From Pararhizobium capsulatum DSM 1112 (lineage in GTDB: Bacteria; Pseudomonadota; Alphaproteobacteria; Rhizobiales; Rhizobiaceae): a DNA stretch of 64,000 nucleotides. Under the pieces are notes generated by a model. That model was not told the origin of the DNA, made no database searches, and saw nothing but the letters and a program-made list of their open reading frames with translations. The translations under genes were made by a program, and so were the position numbers. Positions 50,097 through 58,800 of this stretch are shown piece by piece; within the stretch, counting starts at the first letter, position 1, and every line of letters begins with the position of its first letter. The stretch lies in contig NZ_JAUSVF010000001.1 of assembly GCF_030814475.1 (NCBI RefSeq), forward strand, positions 1,013,001-1,077,000. The letters are read 5' to 3'.

Positions 50097-52625
50097 TTAG
50101 GGGCCGGCCATGATCTCGTTCATCAATTCGTCGGCCGCTTCCGCCAGCAGCACGTCCTGGGCTTCGCCGGCGACGATTTCGCGGCCGATTTCCAGCATGA
50201 TAGGCACCGCCAGCGGTGAAACACGATCCAGCTGCTGGTGGCGGATATGGCTTTTGATTCGCTCCAGCATATCGCCAAGCCGGCCGATATCCAAAAGTCC
50301 CGTCGCCGCATCGTTGCGGGTAGCTTCCAGCAGGATGTGATCGGGCTCATGGCTGCGCAATACGTCGTAAATGAGATCGGCGGAAACAGTAACCTGCCGG
50401 CCGGATTTTTCCTTGCCCGGATGGCGCTGGTCGATCAGCCCGGCGATGACGGCACAGTTGCGGAAGGTGCGTTTCAGGAGATAGCTCTCGTTCAGCCATG
50501 CTTCGAGATCGTCGCCGAGCATGTCCTCATCGAAAAGTGCACCAAGCGATGGTTTTCCCTTTTTGAAAGCGGCACCCATGTCCTCCAAACCCCAGATCGC
50601 CAGCGAATAATCCGTGGCAACGAAGCCGAGTGGCCTAAGGCCCGCCCGATCAAGACGGCGGGTGAGCAGCATGCTGAGCGTCTGGTGCGCCAGCCGGCCT
50701 TCGAAGGCATAGGCGACCATGAAATGGCGCTGTCCGTGCGGAAAGGTCTCGATCAGAAGCTCGTCTTCCTTCGGCAGGGTGGAAAAGTCCTTCTGCAAGG
50801 ACAGCCAGTCGCGCACCTGTTCTGGAAGTGTGGCATGACGGCTCGGGTCCGCCAGCATCTTGCGGACCTGGGCGGCGAGATAGGTAGAGAGCGGAAACTT
50901 GCCGCCGGCATAGGAGGGCACCTTCGGATCGAGCGTATAGCCCTGGCTCACCAGACATTCGTTTTCGCGGATGCCCTCGAAGCGCAGCACCTTGCCGGAA
51001 AACAGGAAGGTATCCCCCGGCGACAGCATCTCCAGGAAATATTCCTCGACCTTGCCCAGCGAAAAACCGCCACGCCCAAGGCTGCCACGCGCATTGCGCT
51101 TTACGAGGCGCACGTTGAGCATCGGTGCTTCGATGATTGTGCCGACGTTCAGGCGATATTGCTGGGCGATCTGCGGGTTGGAGACCCGCCAAAGCCCTTC
51201 CTTCGTCTTGCGGATCTTGGCGTAGCGCTCGTAGGTGCGAAGCGCATAGCCGCCGGTCGCGACAAAATCGATAATCCGCTCGAAGGTCTCCCAGGAGAGA
51301 TCGGCGTAAGGTGATGCGCTGGTGATCTCGGCGTAAAGTTCCAGCGGATCGAAGGGCGCGGCGCAGGCCATGCCGAGCACATGCTGGGCGAGCACATCAA
51401 GCGCCCCACGCCCGACCGGCGGCGTATCCTGCGCGCCCAGATAGTTGGCATCGAGTGCCGCCTGGCATTCCATCACCTCGAAGCGGTTGGCAGGCACCAG
51501 AATGGCGCGGCTCGGCTCGTCCATGCGGTGATTGGCGCGGCCGATGCGCTGGGCAAGCCGGCTTGCCCCCTTCGGCGCCCCGACATGGATGACCATGTCG
51601 ACATCGCCCCAGTCGATGCCGAGATCGAGGGTGGACGTGGCAACGACAGCGCGCAATCTGTTTTCGGACATGGCGGCCTCCACCCGCCGCCGCTGGGCGA
51701 CATCGAGCGAGCCGTGATGCAGCGCTATCGGCAAATTGTCGTCGTTGATCGTCCAGAGTTCCTGGAAGAGCCGCTCTGCCTGGCTGCGGGTATTGACGAA
51801 AAGCAGTGTCGTCTTGGTGTCCCGGATAGCCTCGTAGACCGCCGGCATTGCATAGGCCGCCTGATGGCCCGACCACGGAACGCGCTCCTCGGTCTTCAGG
51901 ATGCTGATCTCGGGCTTGGCGCCGCCGGTGACGGTGATCAGGCCGGCATGTCGGTTCTCCTCAGGTGACTGCGCTACCAGCCAGCGCTGCAGGTCCATGG
52001 GATCGGCGACGGTCGCGGAAAGCCCGATTGCCTGGAGGGATGGCGCAAGCCTTCTCAGCCGTGACAGGCCAAGCGAAAGCAGATGCCCGCGTTTCGAGGT
52101 GACAAGCGAATGCAGCTCGTCGAAGACCACATATTTCAGGTCCTTGAAGAAGCGCTCCGCCTCGCCGTTGGCCAGAAGAAGCGCAAGCTGCTCCGGTGTT
52201 GTCAGCAGGATATCCGGCGGATTGAGTTTTTGGCGCTGGCGCTTGGCCTGCGGTGTGTCTCCCGTGCGGTTTTCAATGCGCACCGGCAGGCCCATTTCCG
52301 TCACGGGCTTCATCAGATTGCGTTCGATATCGACAGCCAGCGCCTTCAGCGGCGAGATATAGAGCGTGTGGAGGCCGGTGAAGGCAGAGCCGGGCGGGAT
52401 TTTGCCGCGCTCCGTCAGTGAAACGAGCGACGGCAGAAAACCCGCAAGTGTCTTGCCAGCTCCGGTCGGCGCGATCAGCAGCATGCTCTCGCCACCCTGA
52501 GCCTGGGAGAGAAGATCGAGCTGATGGGCGCGCGGGCTCCAGCCCTTTTCCGCGAACCAGCGCAGGAAGGGAGCGGGAAGGGCGATGGGCGCCTGCGCAG
52601 CCCGTGCGGAATCGATCTGGTTCAC
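50097..52625 (-). CDS. Ligase-associated Lhr-like DEXH-box helicase
   Basis: An 842-aa superfamily-2 helicase: Walker A APTGAGKTLAGFLPSL, motif Ia YISPLKALAVD, DEXH box VVFDELHSLVTSKRG, SAT motif IGLSATVADP, motif V-VI (DLGIDWGDVDMVIHVGAP, RLAQRIGRANHRMD), followed by the Lhr-type winged-helix and beta-barrel domains and a Lhr C-terminal region. It is the helicase of the ligase-associated DNA repair group and is probably co-transcribed with pdeM. No ligase or partner nuclease gene lies in the window. Confidence 0.9.
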   Translation of the reverse strand: MNQIDSARAAQAPIALPAPFLRWFAEKGWSPRAHQLDLLSQAQGGESMLLIAPTGAGKTLAGFLPSLVSLTERGKIPPGSAFTGLHTLYISPLKALAVDIERNLMKPVTEMGLPVRIENRTGDTPQAKRQRQKLNPPDILLTTPEQLALLLANGEAERFFKDLKYVVFDELHSLVTSKRGHLLSLGLSRLRRLAPSLQAIGLSATVADPMDLQRWLVAQSPEENRHAGLITVTGGAKPEISILKTEERVPWSGHQAAYAMPAVYEAIRDTKTTLLFVNTRSQAERLFQELWTINDDNLPIALHHGSLDVAQRRRVEAAMSENRLRAVVATSTLDLGIDWGDVDMVIHVGAPKGASRLAQRIGRANHRMDEPSRAILVPANRFEVMECQAALDANYLGAQDTPPVGRGALDVLAQHVLGMACAAPFDPLELYAEITSASPYADLSWETFERIIDFVATGGYALRTYERYAKIRKTKEGLWRVSNPQIAQQYRLNVGTIIEAPMLNVRLVKRNARGSLGRGGFSLGKVEEYFLEMLSPGDTFLFSGKVLRFEGIRENECLVSQGYTLDPKVPSYAGGKFPLSTYLAAQVRKMLADPSRHATLPEQVRDWLSLQKDFSTLPKEDELLIETFPHGQRHFMVAYAFEGRLAHQTLSMLLTRRLDRAGLRPLGFVATDYSLAIWGLEDMGAAFKKGKPSLGALFDEDMLGDDLEAWLNESYLLKRTFRNCAVIAGLIDQRHPGKEKSGRQVTVSADLIYDVLRSHEPDHILLEATRNDAATGLLDIGRLGDMLERIKSHIRHQQLDRVSPLAVPIMLEIGREIVAGEAQDVLLAEAADELMNEIMAGP

Positions 52626-52728
52626 GCGAACAAATGTAGATCAAACCGAGCGGAATTGAAGGGCTGAATGCTCGGTCGCATCACGAGATTGTCGGTGCCA
52701 TGTCGCCCGGTTGGGTGTAGGATACGGC

Positions 52729-54138
52729 ATGAGCGAAGCCCAGCCCCTGTTTGCGGTGCTGCGCCAGATCGTGCAGCCTGCTGTCGTTGATGCCATGGAG
52801 CGGTTCGTCAGGGATACCCCGGACCGCAAGCTTTGCCGCGTCAATGTTCTCGCTTTTGCCGCGCAGGAGGGGCTGGACGAGGAGCAGACGATCAATGCTT
52901 TCCTGCATGCCTCGCATCTCGGCCTCTTCGAACTTTCGTGGAATGTCCTTTGTCCGGGCTGCGGCGGCGTGCTTGACGCCAATACCTCGCTACGAACCGT
53001 GCAGAGCGACAGCTACACCTGCGCGCTCTGTGCTGCGGGCTATGAGCCGACCCTCGACGAGATGGTCGAGGTGACCTTCACCGTCAGCCCCCGTGTGCGA
53101 CACATCGCGGCCCACAATCCTGAACAGCTGTCGCCGGTCGAGTATTTCCGGCAGATCTATTGGGGCTCGGGCATCGATCTTCCTGACGACGGGTTTGAGG
53201 CCAAGGTTGATGAATTCATGCTGGAAGCGCTGGAGCTGCCGCCGGGTGAGAAGGCCGTGATCTCGCTGCAGCTGCCGGCGGAATTCGTTATTATCTTCGA
53301 GCCCGTTACCCATGCGGCCCAGTTTATCGATGTCAAAGGGGAGCCCACGCGTGAACGGCAAAACCTGACGATGGTGTTCGACAGAGGATTTCGCCATAGC
53401 GAAATTCTTGAACTACGGCCCGGATCATTCCGGATTTCAGTCGAAAATCACACGCAGGTTCGGACTTTGCCGTCGGTCTGCATCGCCAATGAGGCGCTGC
53501 ATGAGCTGCTCGGCCGCCGCCGCCCATTCCTCACGGCGAAACGCCTGCTGTCCAACCAGACTTTTCGCGATATCTTCCGGACTGACACGATCGAAGTGGA
53601 TCAGCGGTTGAAGATCACCAGCCTGACGTTCCTCTTTACAGACCTGCGTGGCTCGACGGAGCTCTATGAGCGGGTGGGCGATCTCGCGGCCTTCGATCTT
53701 GTGAAGACGCATTTCTCCATCCTGCGCGAGATTGTCGGTGCCCAGGCGGGCGCGGTGGTGAAGACAATCGGCGATGCGGTCATGGCCACCTTTCCCGCCC
53801 CCAGCAGCGCACTTGTCGCAGCGATGCGCATGCGCGACGCTATGCTTCATCTCAACAGCGAGCGCGGCAGCGAGGATCTCGTGCTGAAGATAGGCATTCA
53901 CGAAGGCCCCTGCATTGCGGTCAGCCTCAACGAACGGCAGGATTATTTCGGGCAGACGGTGAACATAGCCTCGCGCGTGCAACATCTGGCCACCTCCCGC
54001 GAAATCTTCGCAACGGGCGCGGTGCTCGATGATCCCGGCGTTGCGAAGTTTCTCGCGGGAAGGGGCTTGAACCCGATGTCGCAGAGCGTTGCGCTGCGCG
54101 GCATTGCCGACGAGGTCAGGGTTTTCGCGATCCCGTAG
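52729..54138 (+). CDS. Class III nucleotide cyclase with DUF5939-type N-terminal region
   Basis: A 469-aa protein. Residues 1-280 form the DUF5939-like region with a helical start and two Cys pairs, CPGCGG and CALC (about residues 80-107), that look like a zinc ribbon. The C-terminal cyclase domain (about 295-465) has the first metal Asp in LFTDLRGSTELYERVGDL, the second in VKTIGDAVMATF, and QTVNIASRVQHLA. It likely makes cAMP. No membrane helix is seen, so it is soluble. The ATG at 52729 is preceded by GGATA; a slightly earlier ATG is possible. Confidence 0.85.
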   Translation: MSEAQPLFAVLRQIVQPAVVDAMERFVRDTPDRKLCRVNVLAFAAQEGLDEEQTINAFLHASHLGLFELSWNVLCPGCGGVLDANTSLRTVQSDSYTCALCAAGYEPTLDEMVEVTFTVSPRVRHIAAHNPEQLSPVEYFRQIYWGSGIDLPDDGFEAKVDEFMLEALELPPGEKAVISLQLPAEFVIIFEPVTHAAQFIDVKGEPTRERQNLTMVFDRGFRHSEILELRPGSFRISVENHTQVRTLPSVCIANEALHELLGRRRPFLTAKRLLSNQTFRDIFRTDTIEVDQRLKITSLTFLFTDLRGSTELYERVGDLAAFDLVKTHFSILREIVGAQAGAVVKTIGDAVMATFPAPSSALVAAMRMRDAMLHLNSERGSEDLVLKIGIHEGPCIAVSLNERQDYFGQTVNIASRVQHLATSREIFATGAVLDDPGVAKFLAGRGLNPMSQSVALRGIADEVRVFAIP

Positions 54139-54140
54139 CA

Positions 54141-54776
54141 TTACATCGCGATATAGCGATCCTTGCGGTGGTTGATGGCAAGCGTCAGGTTCAGCACGAT
54201 CGCGCCGATGATCGAGCAGGCGATGATATAGGGGCTTGCCAGGAAGAAAGAGCAGGCGAGGATCATGCCATCGAAGCAGAGCTGGACGAGACCGGCGCGC
54301 CAGCCGAACCGATCCTGGATATAGAGCGCAAGAATGCCAACGCCGCCGAGGCTGGCGCGGTGGCGGAAGAGGGCCAGAAGTCCGGCGCCGATGACCAGCC
54401 CGCCGAAAAGCGCGCCCACCAGTGGATCTACATCGTTGAGGCCGAGATAACGCGGCAGCTGCTCGGAAAGCATCGAAGTGATCGCCACCGCAGCGAATGT
54501 CCTCAGCGTGAAGGCAGGCCCCATGCGCCGGAACGCGAGATAATAGAACGGCAGATTGACGATGAAGAAGCAGATGCCGAAGCTCAGGTCCGTCGCATAG
54601 TGTAGCAGAAAGGCGATGCCGGGCGTGCCGCCGGTCAGCAAGCCCGCATTCGATAGAAGCGAAATCCCGAGAACAGCCAACATGCTGCCGGCAACGACGC
54701 CCTGCGCGTCGTCGACCATAGAGTGACGATCGGCGCTTGAGGCCCATATGCGTGCAAGCGTACCGCGGTCTGCCAT
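54141..54776 (-). CDS. YitT-family membrane protein, paralogue 1
   Basis: A 211-aa protein with five or six membrane helices: VVAGSMLAVLGISLLSNAGL, FLLHYATDLSFGICFFIVNL, ALFGGLVIGAGLLALFRHRA (the conserved HRASLGGVGI loop) and CSIIGAIVLNLTLAINHRKD. It is a YitT/DUF161-like family member of unknown transport or scaffold role. It has the same length as the paralogue at 56023 and shares GGVGIL and NHRxDRYIA ends. Both are on the minus strand and flank the Rrf2-CMD pair. Confidence 0.85.
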   Translation of the reverse strand: MADRGTLARIWASSADRHSMVDDAQGVVAGSMLAVLGISLLSNAGLLTGGTPGIAFLLHYATDLSFGICFFIVNLPFYYLAFRRMGPAFTLRTFAAVAITSMLSEQLPRYLGLNDVDPLVGALFGGLVIGAGLLALFRHRASLGGVGILALYIQDRFGWRAGLVQLCFDGMILACSFFLASPYIIACSIIGAIVLNLTLAINHRKDRYIAM

Positions 54777-54851
54777 GTATGTCTCCCGGCTTAAATTCCC
54801 CGCCCTTCTATCCGCTGCAGAGGGAAGCGCAAGTCATCCTCCCGCGAAAAT

Positions 54852-54954
54852 CTAGAGTTTGTCAGGGAAAAGTGGGAACCGGTTTTCCTAAAAAGACAAA
54901 CGGAAACAAAAGAATCTAGGGATGTCTGGTTCAATCTGAACCAGACATCCCTAG
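54852..54954. repeat. RIME-like intergenic repeat, copy 3
   Basis: Same design as copies 1 and 2; the second palindrome is CTAGGGATGTCTGGTTCA-atc-TGAACCAGACATCCCTAG (54916-54954). It ends eight bases before the -35 box of the Rrf2 gene promoter. Confidence 0.85.
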
Positions 54955-54961
54955 CGCCCGC

Positions 54962-55001
54962 TTGACTTTCGAAATAATCACGGATAAAAAATATCCACGA
55001 T
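54962..55001 (+). promoter_or_regulatory. Promoter with overlapping inverted repeat, Rrf2 gene
   Basis: TTGACT (54962-54967), 17 bases, TAAAAA (54985-54990) fit a sigma-70-type promoter. ATCACGGATA-AAAAA-TATCCACGAT (54977-55001) pairs at eight of ten positions and covers the -10 region, a typical place for autorepression by an Rrf2 protein. Confidence 0.55.
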
Positions 55002-55015
55002 ACAAGGAGACGGAC

Positions 55016-55516
55016 ATGAAGCTCGGAGACGGGGTAGAGCAGGCCATTCACAGCGTCGCGATGCTTGCGGGCCTGAGCGATGACGGCGTGCTTTCAGCTG
55101 CCGCCCTTGCCGCGTTTCATGGCGTTTCGACGAGCTACCTGCTGAAGCATCTGCAGGCCTTGTCCGGAGCGGGCATCCTTGCCACGGTGCCGGGTCCGAA
55201 GGGTGGATACCGGCTCGCGAAAGCCACCCACCGGATCACGCTGCTCGACATAGTGCTTGCAGTCGAAGGGCCGGCCCCGGCCTTCCGCTGCAACGAGATC
55301 CGCCAGCGCGGACCGAGCCCGGTTGGCGCACATATGTTCGCCAAGCCCTGCAATATTTCAGCAGCCATGCTGAAGGCCGAGCGCGTCTATAGGGCGGAAC
55401 TCGCCAAGACCACCATTGCCGATATCGGCGTGCAACTGACGGCCCTGGACGACGGATCGATCGCCGCCAGAAGCTGCGCCTTTCTTGAAATCCATGAACG
55501 TAGAACGGCTCGTTGA
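55016..55516 (+). CDS. Rrf2-family transcriptional regulator
   Basis: A 166-aa Rrf2 regulator: DNA-binding winged helix over residues 1-80 (AALAAFHGVSTSYLLKHLQA, GPKGGYRLAKATHRITLLDI) and a C-terminal region with three Cys (FRCNEI, KPCNISAA, RSCAFLEIHERRT). Rrf2 proteins sense redox state, nitric oxide or iron-sulfur status through Cys; here the Cys spacing differs from IscR/NsrR/RirA, so the signal is unknown. AAGGAGA precedes the ATG. The CMD-type peroxidase-like gene follows 23 bp later, a common Rrf2 target. Confidence 0.88.
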   Translation: MKLGDGVEQAIHSVAMLAGLSDDGVLSAAALAAFHGVSTSYLLKHLQALSGAGILATVPGPKGGYRLAKATHRITLLDIVLAVEGPAPAFRCNEIRQRGPSPVGAHMFAKPCNISAAMLKAERVYRAELAKTTIADIGVQLTALDDGSIAARSCAFLEIHERRTAR

Positions 55517-55539
55517 GCCAGAAAGAGGAGTGAAGTCCC

Positions 55540-56001
55540 ATGCATCCACGTCTCAACTTCGCAAAAGCATCGCCTGCCGCTCTCAAGGCCATTATGGCGC
55601 TCGAAGATCATGTCCAGAACAGCGGCCTCGATCGCCGTTTCATCCATCTGATCAAGCTCAGGGCATCGCAGATCAACGGCTGCGCCTATTGTGTCGACAT
55701 GCACGTCAAGGAAGCCAGGCATGATGGCCTGAGCGAGCAGTGGATCAACCTGATGTGCGTCTGGCGTGAATCGCCCGTCTACGATGCGCGCGAAAGAGCC
55801 CTGCTGGGCTGGGTCGATGCCGTGACGGATATTGCCCGCACGGGGGCACCGGATGAGGCCTATGCAGCCTTGAAAGAACAATTTTCCGATGAGGAGATGA
55901 CCGAAATCACCGTCGCGATCGGCACGATCAACGTCTGGAACCGGCTCGCCGTTTCCTTCCGCTCGCAGCATCCGATCGACAAGACGGCAAAAGCCGCCTG
56001 A
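55540..56001 (+). CDS. Carboxymuconolactone decarboxylase / AhpD-like protein
   Basis: A 153-aa all-helical protein: LIKLRASQINGCAYCVDMHV carries the CxxC redox pair of AhpD-type proteins with its proton-relay His, and ITVAIGTINVWNRLAVSFRS ends the fold. AhpD-like proteins act as alkylhydroperoxidases or reductants for peroxiredoxins. It is in one unit with the Rrf2 gene and likely regulated by it. GAGGAG precedes the ATG. Confidence 0.9.
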   Translation: MHPRLNFAKASPAALKAIMALEDHVQNSGLDRRFIHLIKLRASQINGCAYCVDMHVKEARHDGLSEQWINLMCVWRESPVYDARERALLGWVDAVTDIARTGAPDEAYAALKEQFSDEEMTEITVAIGTINVWNRLAVSFRSQHPIDKTAKAA

Positions 56002-56022
56002 TCCCCCCGCAAGCCGCGGGAA

Positions 56023-56658
56023 TTACAGGGCGATATAACGATCAGCACGGTGGTTGATGGTCAGGAAAAGGTTCAGCACCACCGCGCCGAGCACGGAGTA
56101 CATGACGACCGGCGGGGTCGTCACGAAAAAGGCGGCCGCCAGAACGCAAAGGTCGATGGCAAGCTGCACCAGGCCGGCGCGAATGCCGAAGCGCTCCTGC
56201 AAGTAGATGCCGAGAATGCCGACGCCGCCAAGGCTGGCGCGGTGGCGATACAGCGCCAGAAGTCCAAAACCGAGCAGAAGCCCGCCGAGCAGCGCCGCCC
56301 AGGCCGGGTGGATGCTGGCGATCTGGAAGACGTCGGCCTGCAGGTTCGTCAGAAGCGATGTAATCGCGATCGCGATGAAGGTTTTCACCGTGAAGGCCAT
56401 GCCGAGCCGCTTCCAGGACAGATAGAAGAACGGCACGTTCAGAAGAAAGAAAGCGAGGCCGAAATTGATACCCATCGCATAGTGCAGGAGGAAAGCCACG
56501 CCGGCCGTGCTGCCGGTGAGCAGGCCGGCACTTGCCAGCACGTAGAGGCCCAGAGCCGCGACGAGGCTGCCGGAGAAAATACCCTGCACGTCTTCGACCG
56601 GCGTATGGCGAGTCGCGCTGGTATTCCAGAAACCAAGGGCATTGATAAGCTGGGTCAT
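56023..56658 (-). CDS. YitT-family membrane protein, paralogue 2
   Basis: A 211-aa protein with the same helix layout as the 54141 gene: GSLVAALGLYVLASAGLLTG, FLLHYAMGINFGLAFFLLNV, ALLGGLLLGFGLLALYRHRA, YSVLGAVVLNLFLTINHRAD. Sequence identity to the other copy is obvious over the full length, so the pair arose by duplication with the Rrf2-CMD genes between. GGAGATC precedes the ATG. Confidence 0.85.
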   Translation of the reverse strand: MTQLINALGFWNTSATRHTPVEDVQGIFSGSLVAALGLYVLASAGLLTGSTAGVAFLLHYAMGINFGLAFFLLNVPFFYLSWKRLGMAFTVKTFIAIAITSLLTNLQADVFQIASIHPAWAALLGGLLLGFGLLALYRHRASLGGVGILGIYLQERFGIRAGLVQLAIDLCVLAAAFFVTTPPVVMYSVLGAVVLNLFLTINHRADRYIAL

Positions 56659-56856
56659 CGCGCGATCTCCTGATGCGACAAACGAAAGAACCTATCCGGT
56701 CCATGAAGGCCGGCGGCGAAATGTCAGTGATATTTACTGGGCTCCCGGAAATTCCGGCGATGCGCCTCTTTGCGAATGGCCAGATTTTCAGGCTTTTCGC
56801 CGCTGCAATCAAGCAAAATATGTAAGCAATGCTGACCTATTTTGAAATAGCAACAA

Positions 56857-57837
56857 TCATGCCTCTCGGCCGCTCTTCACCGCAAGAAACAGAATGCCGA
56901 AGACCGGCTTTCCGCCATCATCGCGAATGGCTGCGCGGCTGATATCGGCGATTGCGAAGCCCTTGAGGTCGGCGAGCCGGCGGATATAGGCTTCGCTATG
57001 GGCATAGCGCAATGACGGACGCAACGCGAACTCCGCTTCCTGCGCTGCCGCACCAGTCGTTTCCGCCTCCAGGTCCTCGACCGAAAAGGCAAAGAGACCG
57101 CGCTCTGACAGCAACCGGCCGGCGATGTCGAACACGCCTTCGAGATTACCGAGATACATCAGCACATCGGCGGCGCTGACGAGATCGGCCCGGCCTTCAG
57201 CGCGTTCCGCCGTGAGAAGCCCGCATTCCTCGGGCGCCAGCGAAAGATCGGCTTGGGCCAACCGGTTGTAGAGCTTCTTCGCCTCGGCCTTGGCCAGCAT
57301 GTTGGTGGAAAGGTCGAAGCCTTCCATATATCGTGTCGTGTTCCTGATCTCGGCGCCGAAAAGGCCGGTGCCACAGCCAAGATCCACCGTATGTAAAAAG
57401 CCTTGATGATCCGGCCCGGCGTGGTCGGCAATCAGCGACGCAAGCTTTTGCGGCACCGTGTAGTTCAGGCGGTCCACCAGCGCCGCATCGAAGCGGTCGG
57501 CATAGTCGTCGAAAAGCCGCTCGACATAGAGGCTTGGCGGTTGCTCGGGTGCATTTGCGCCGCCCAGCAGCGCAAGTTTCAGTCCGGCGCCGAAGATATC
57601 TGCGGGGTTCAGTTCCAGCACACGCTTCAGAGCCGTTGCCGCCGCCTCTTTCCGGCCGGATTTTTCCTCATAGTCGGCGAGCCGGAACCAGCCGGCCGCC
57701 CAGTCGGGAACGAGTTCCAGCGCCTGCCGCATCAGGTCGGCAGCGTCAGTATGGTCGCTGGTCTCGGCGAGCATGTAGGCATATTCGGCGCGGCGGTCGG
57801 CGATCAGGTCGCCGGAGGAAAGCTGGTGAAGGTTCAT
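56857..57837 (-). CDS. TPR-type protein with methyltransferase domain
   Basis: A 326-aa protein. Residues 1-85 are two tetratricopeptide-like units (AYMLAETSDHTDAADLMRQA, RLADYEEKSGRKEAAATALK). Residues 110-320 form a SAM-dependent methyltransferase fold (TVDLGCGTGLFGAEIRNTTR as motif I, then FDLSTNMLAKAEAKKLYNRL, ADLVSAADVLMYLGNLEGVF). The substrate is unknown; comparable fusions occur widely in rhizobia. ATG 57837 is chosen, with an upstream extension of 31 codons considered less likely. Confidence 0.85.
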   Translation of the reverse strand: MNLHQLSSGDLIADRRAEYAYMLAETSDHTDAADLMRQALELVPDWAAGWFRLADYEEKSGRKEAAATALKRVLELNPADIFGAGLKLALLGGANAPEQPPSLYVERLFDDYADRFDAALVDRLNYTVPQKLASLIADHAGPDHQGFLHTVDLGCGTGLFGAEIRNTTRYMEGFDLSTNMLAKAEAKKLYNRLAQADLSLAPEECGLLTAERAEGRADLVSAADVLMYLGNLEGVFDIAGRLLSERGLFAFSVEDLEAETTGAAAQEAEFALRPSLRYAHSEAYIRRLADLKGFAIADISRAAIRDDGGKPVFGILFLAVKSGREA

Positions 57838-57983
57838 GGGCGTTACCTTTGGCTTCAAACGCTTCTGAGGCCGGAAGGTTGAAATGGCAAGCGGGATTTT
57901 TTCGGGCGAGCTCCTCGCGAATGCTGGCATCTTGCCCCCGGCGGCGCGTCGGCTTATGGGGATAACAAACAGGAGACATCCAG

Positions 57984-58250
57984 ATGGCCGATGGCCTCAA
58001 CAGAATTCTGGGCGATTCGCCCGGCCGGGTGATCGTCAAGCTGCTCGTCGTTTCGATCGTGGTCGGCTTCATCATGTCGGTCCTTGGCTTCACGCCCTAT
58101 GACCTGATCTATGGCGTCAGGGATTTCGTGGTCGATCTCTGGCGCTCGGGCTTTGCCGCTCTTGGTCGTGTCGGCGACTATCTCCTGATCGGCGCCGCGG
58201 TGGTCATCCCCGCCTTCATAATTATCCGCCTCTTCAGCTACAGACGTTGA
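57984..58250 (+). CDS. DUF6460-type small membrane protein
   Basis: An 88-aa protein with two membrane helices (VIVKLLVVSIVVGFIMSVLG and YLLIGAAVVIPAFIIIRLFS) linked by a short amphipathic region (FTPYDLIYGVRDFVVDLWRS). It matches short alphaproteobacterial membrane proteins of unknown function. AGGAGAC lies before the ATG. The CAP-lipoprotein gene begins one base after its stop, so they form an operon. Confidence 0.75.
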   Translation: MADGLNRILGDSPGRVIVKLLVVSIVVGFIMSVLGFTPYDLIYGVRDFVVDLWRSGFAALGRVGDYLLIGAAVVIPAFIIIRLFSYRR

Positions 58251-58251
58251 C

Positions 58252-58752
58252 ATGCAGCACCTTTCGACCCGCCGCCACTTCCTGAAGGCTGGTGCCTTCC
58301 TTTTGCTTGCGGCCCTTGCCGGCTGCGTCAGCACCAAGCCCGAGAAGCCCTCCGGCAATGGCAGCGACCAGACGGAGGCGACCCTCGGCTACGTCAACGC
58401 ACTGCGCAAGGGAAAGGGGCTTGCCCCGCTTGCCAATGATCCGGTCGCCGCAACCGCAGCGCTCGCTCAGGCGAACCGCATGGCCAGGAACGGCAAGATG
58501 AGCCACCTGATCGGCGTTGGCGACAGCTTCCTCAACCGCATGAAGGGACAGGGCGTTGCCCTGCCGGCCGCGGAAAACATCGCGGCTGGACAGGACGATG
58601 CCGAAAGCGCCTATCAGGCCTGGTATCGTTCGCCGAAGCACCTGGAAAACATGCTCGGCAGCGGGTATCGCGGCCTCGGTGTTGCCGTCGTCCGGAATCC
58701 CGCTTCCGGAAACCGGCCCTATTGGGCCATGGTGCTTTCTTCTTCCGGCTGA
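58252..58752 (+). CDS. CAP/SCP-domain lipoprotein
   Basis: A 166-aa protein with lipobox LAALAGC (Cys25), then a CAP domain: ATLGYVNALRKGKGLAPLAN, NRMARNGKMSHLIGVGDSFL (first His), AENIAAGQDDAESAYQAWYR and SPKHLENMLGSGYRGLGVAV (second His). Bacterial CAP proteins have several suggested roles, including cell-wall or lipid binding. The export signal contains a twin Arg (STRRHFLKAG) that could mark Tat transport. Confidence 0.85.
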   Translation: MQHLSTRRHFLKAGAFLLLAALAGCVSTKPEKPSGNGSDQTEATLGYVNALRKGKGLAPLANDPVAATAALAQANRMARNGKMSHLIGVGDSFLNRMKGQGVALPAAENIAAGQDDAESAYQAWYRSPKHLENMLGSGYRGLGVAVVRNPASGNRPYWAMVLSSSG

Positions 58753-58800
58753 TTCCCCCATGCGGCGCTCCGGATGGCATGACAAAACGGACCCGCAGAG

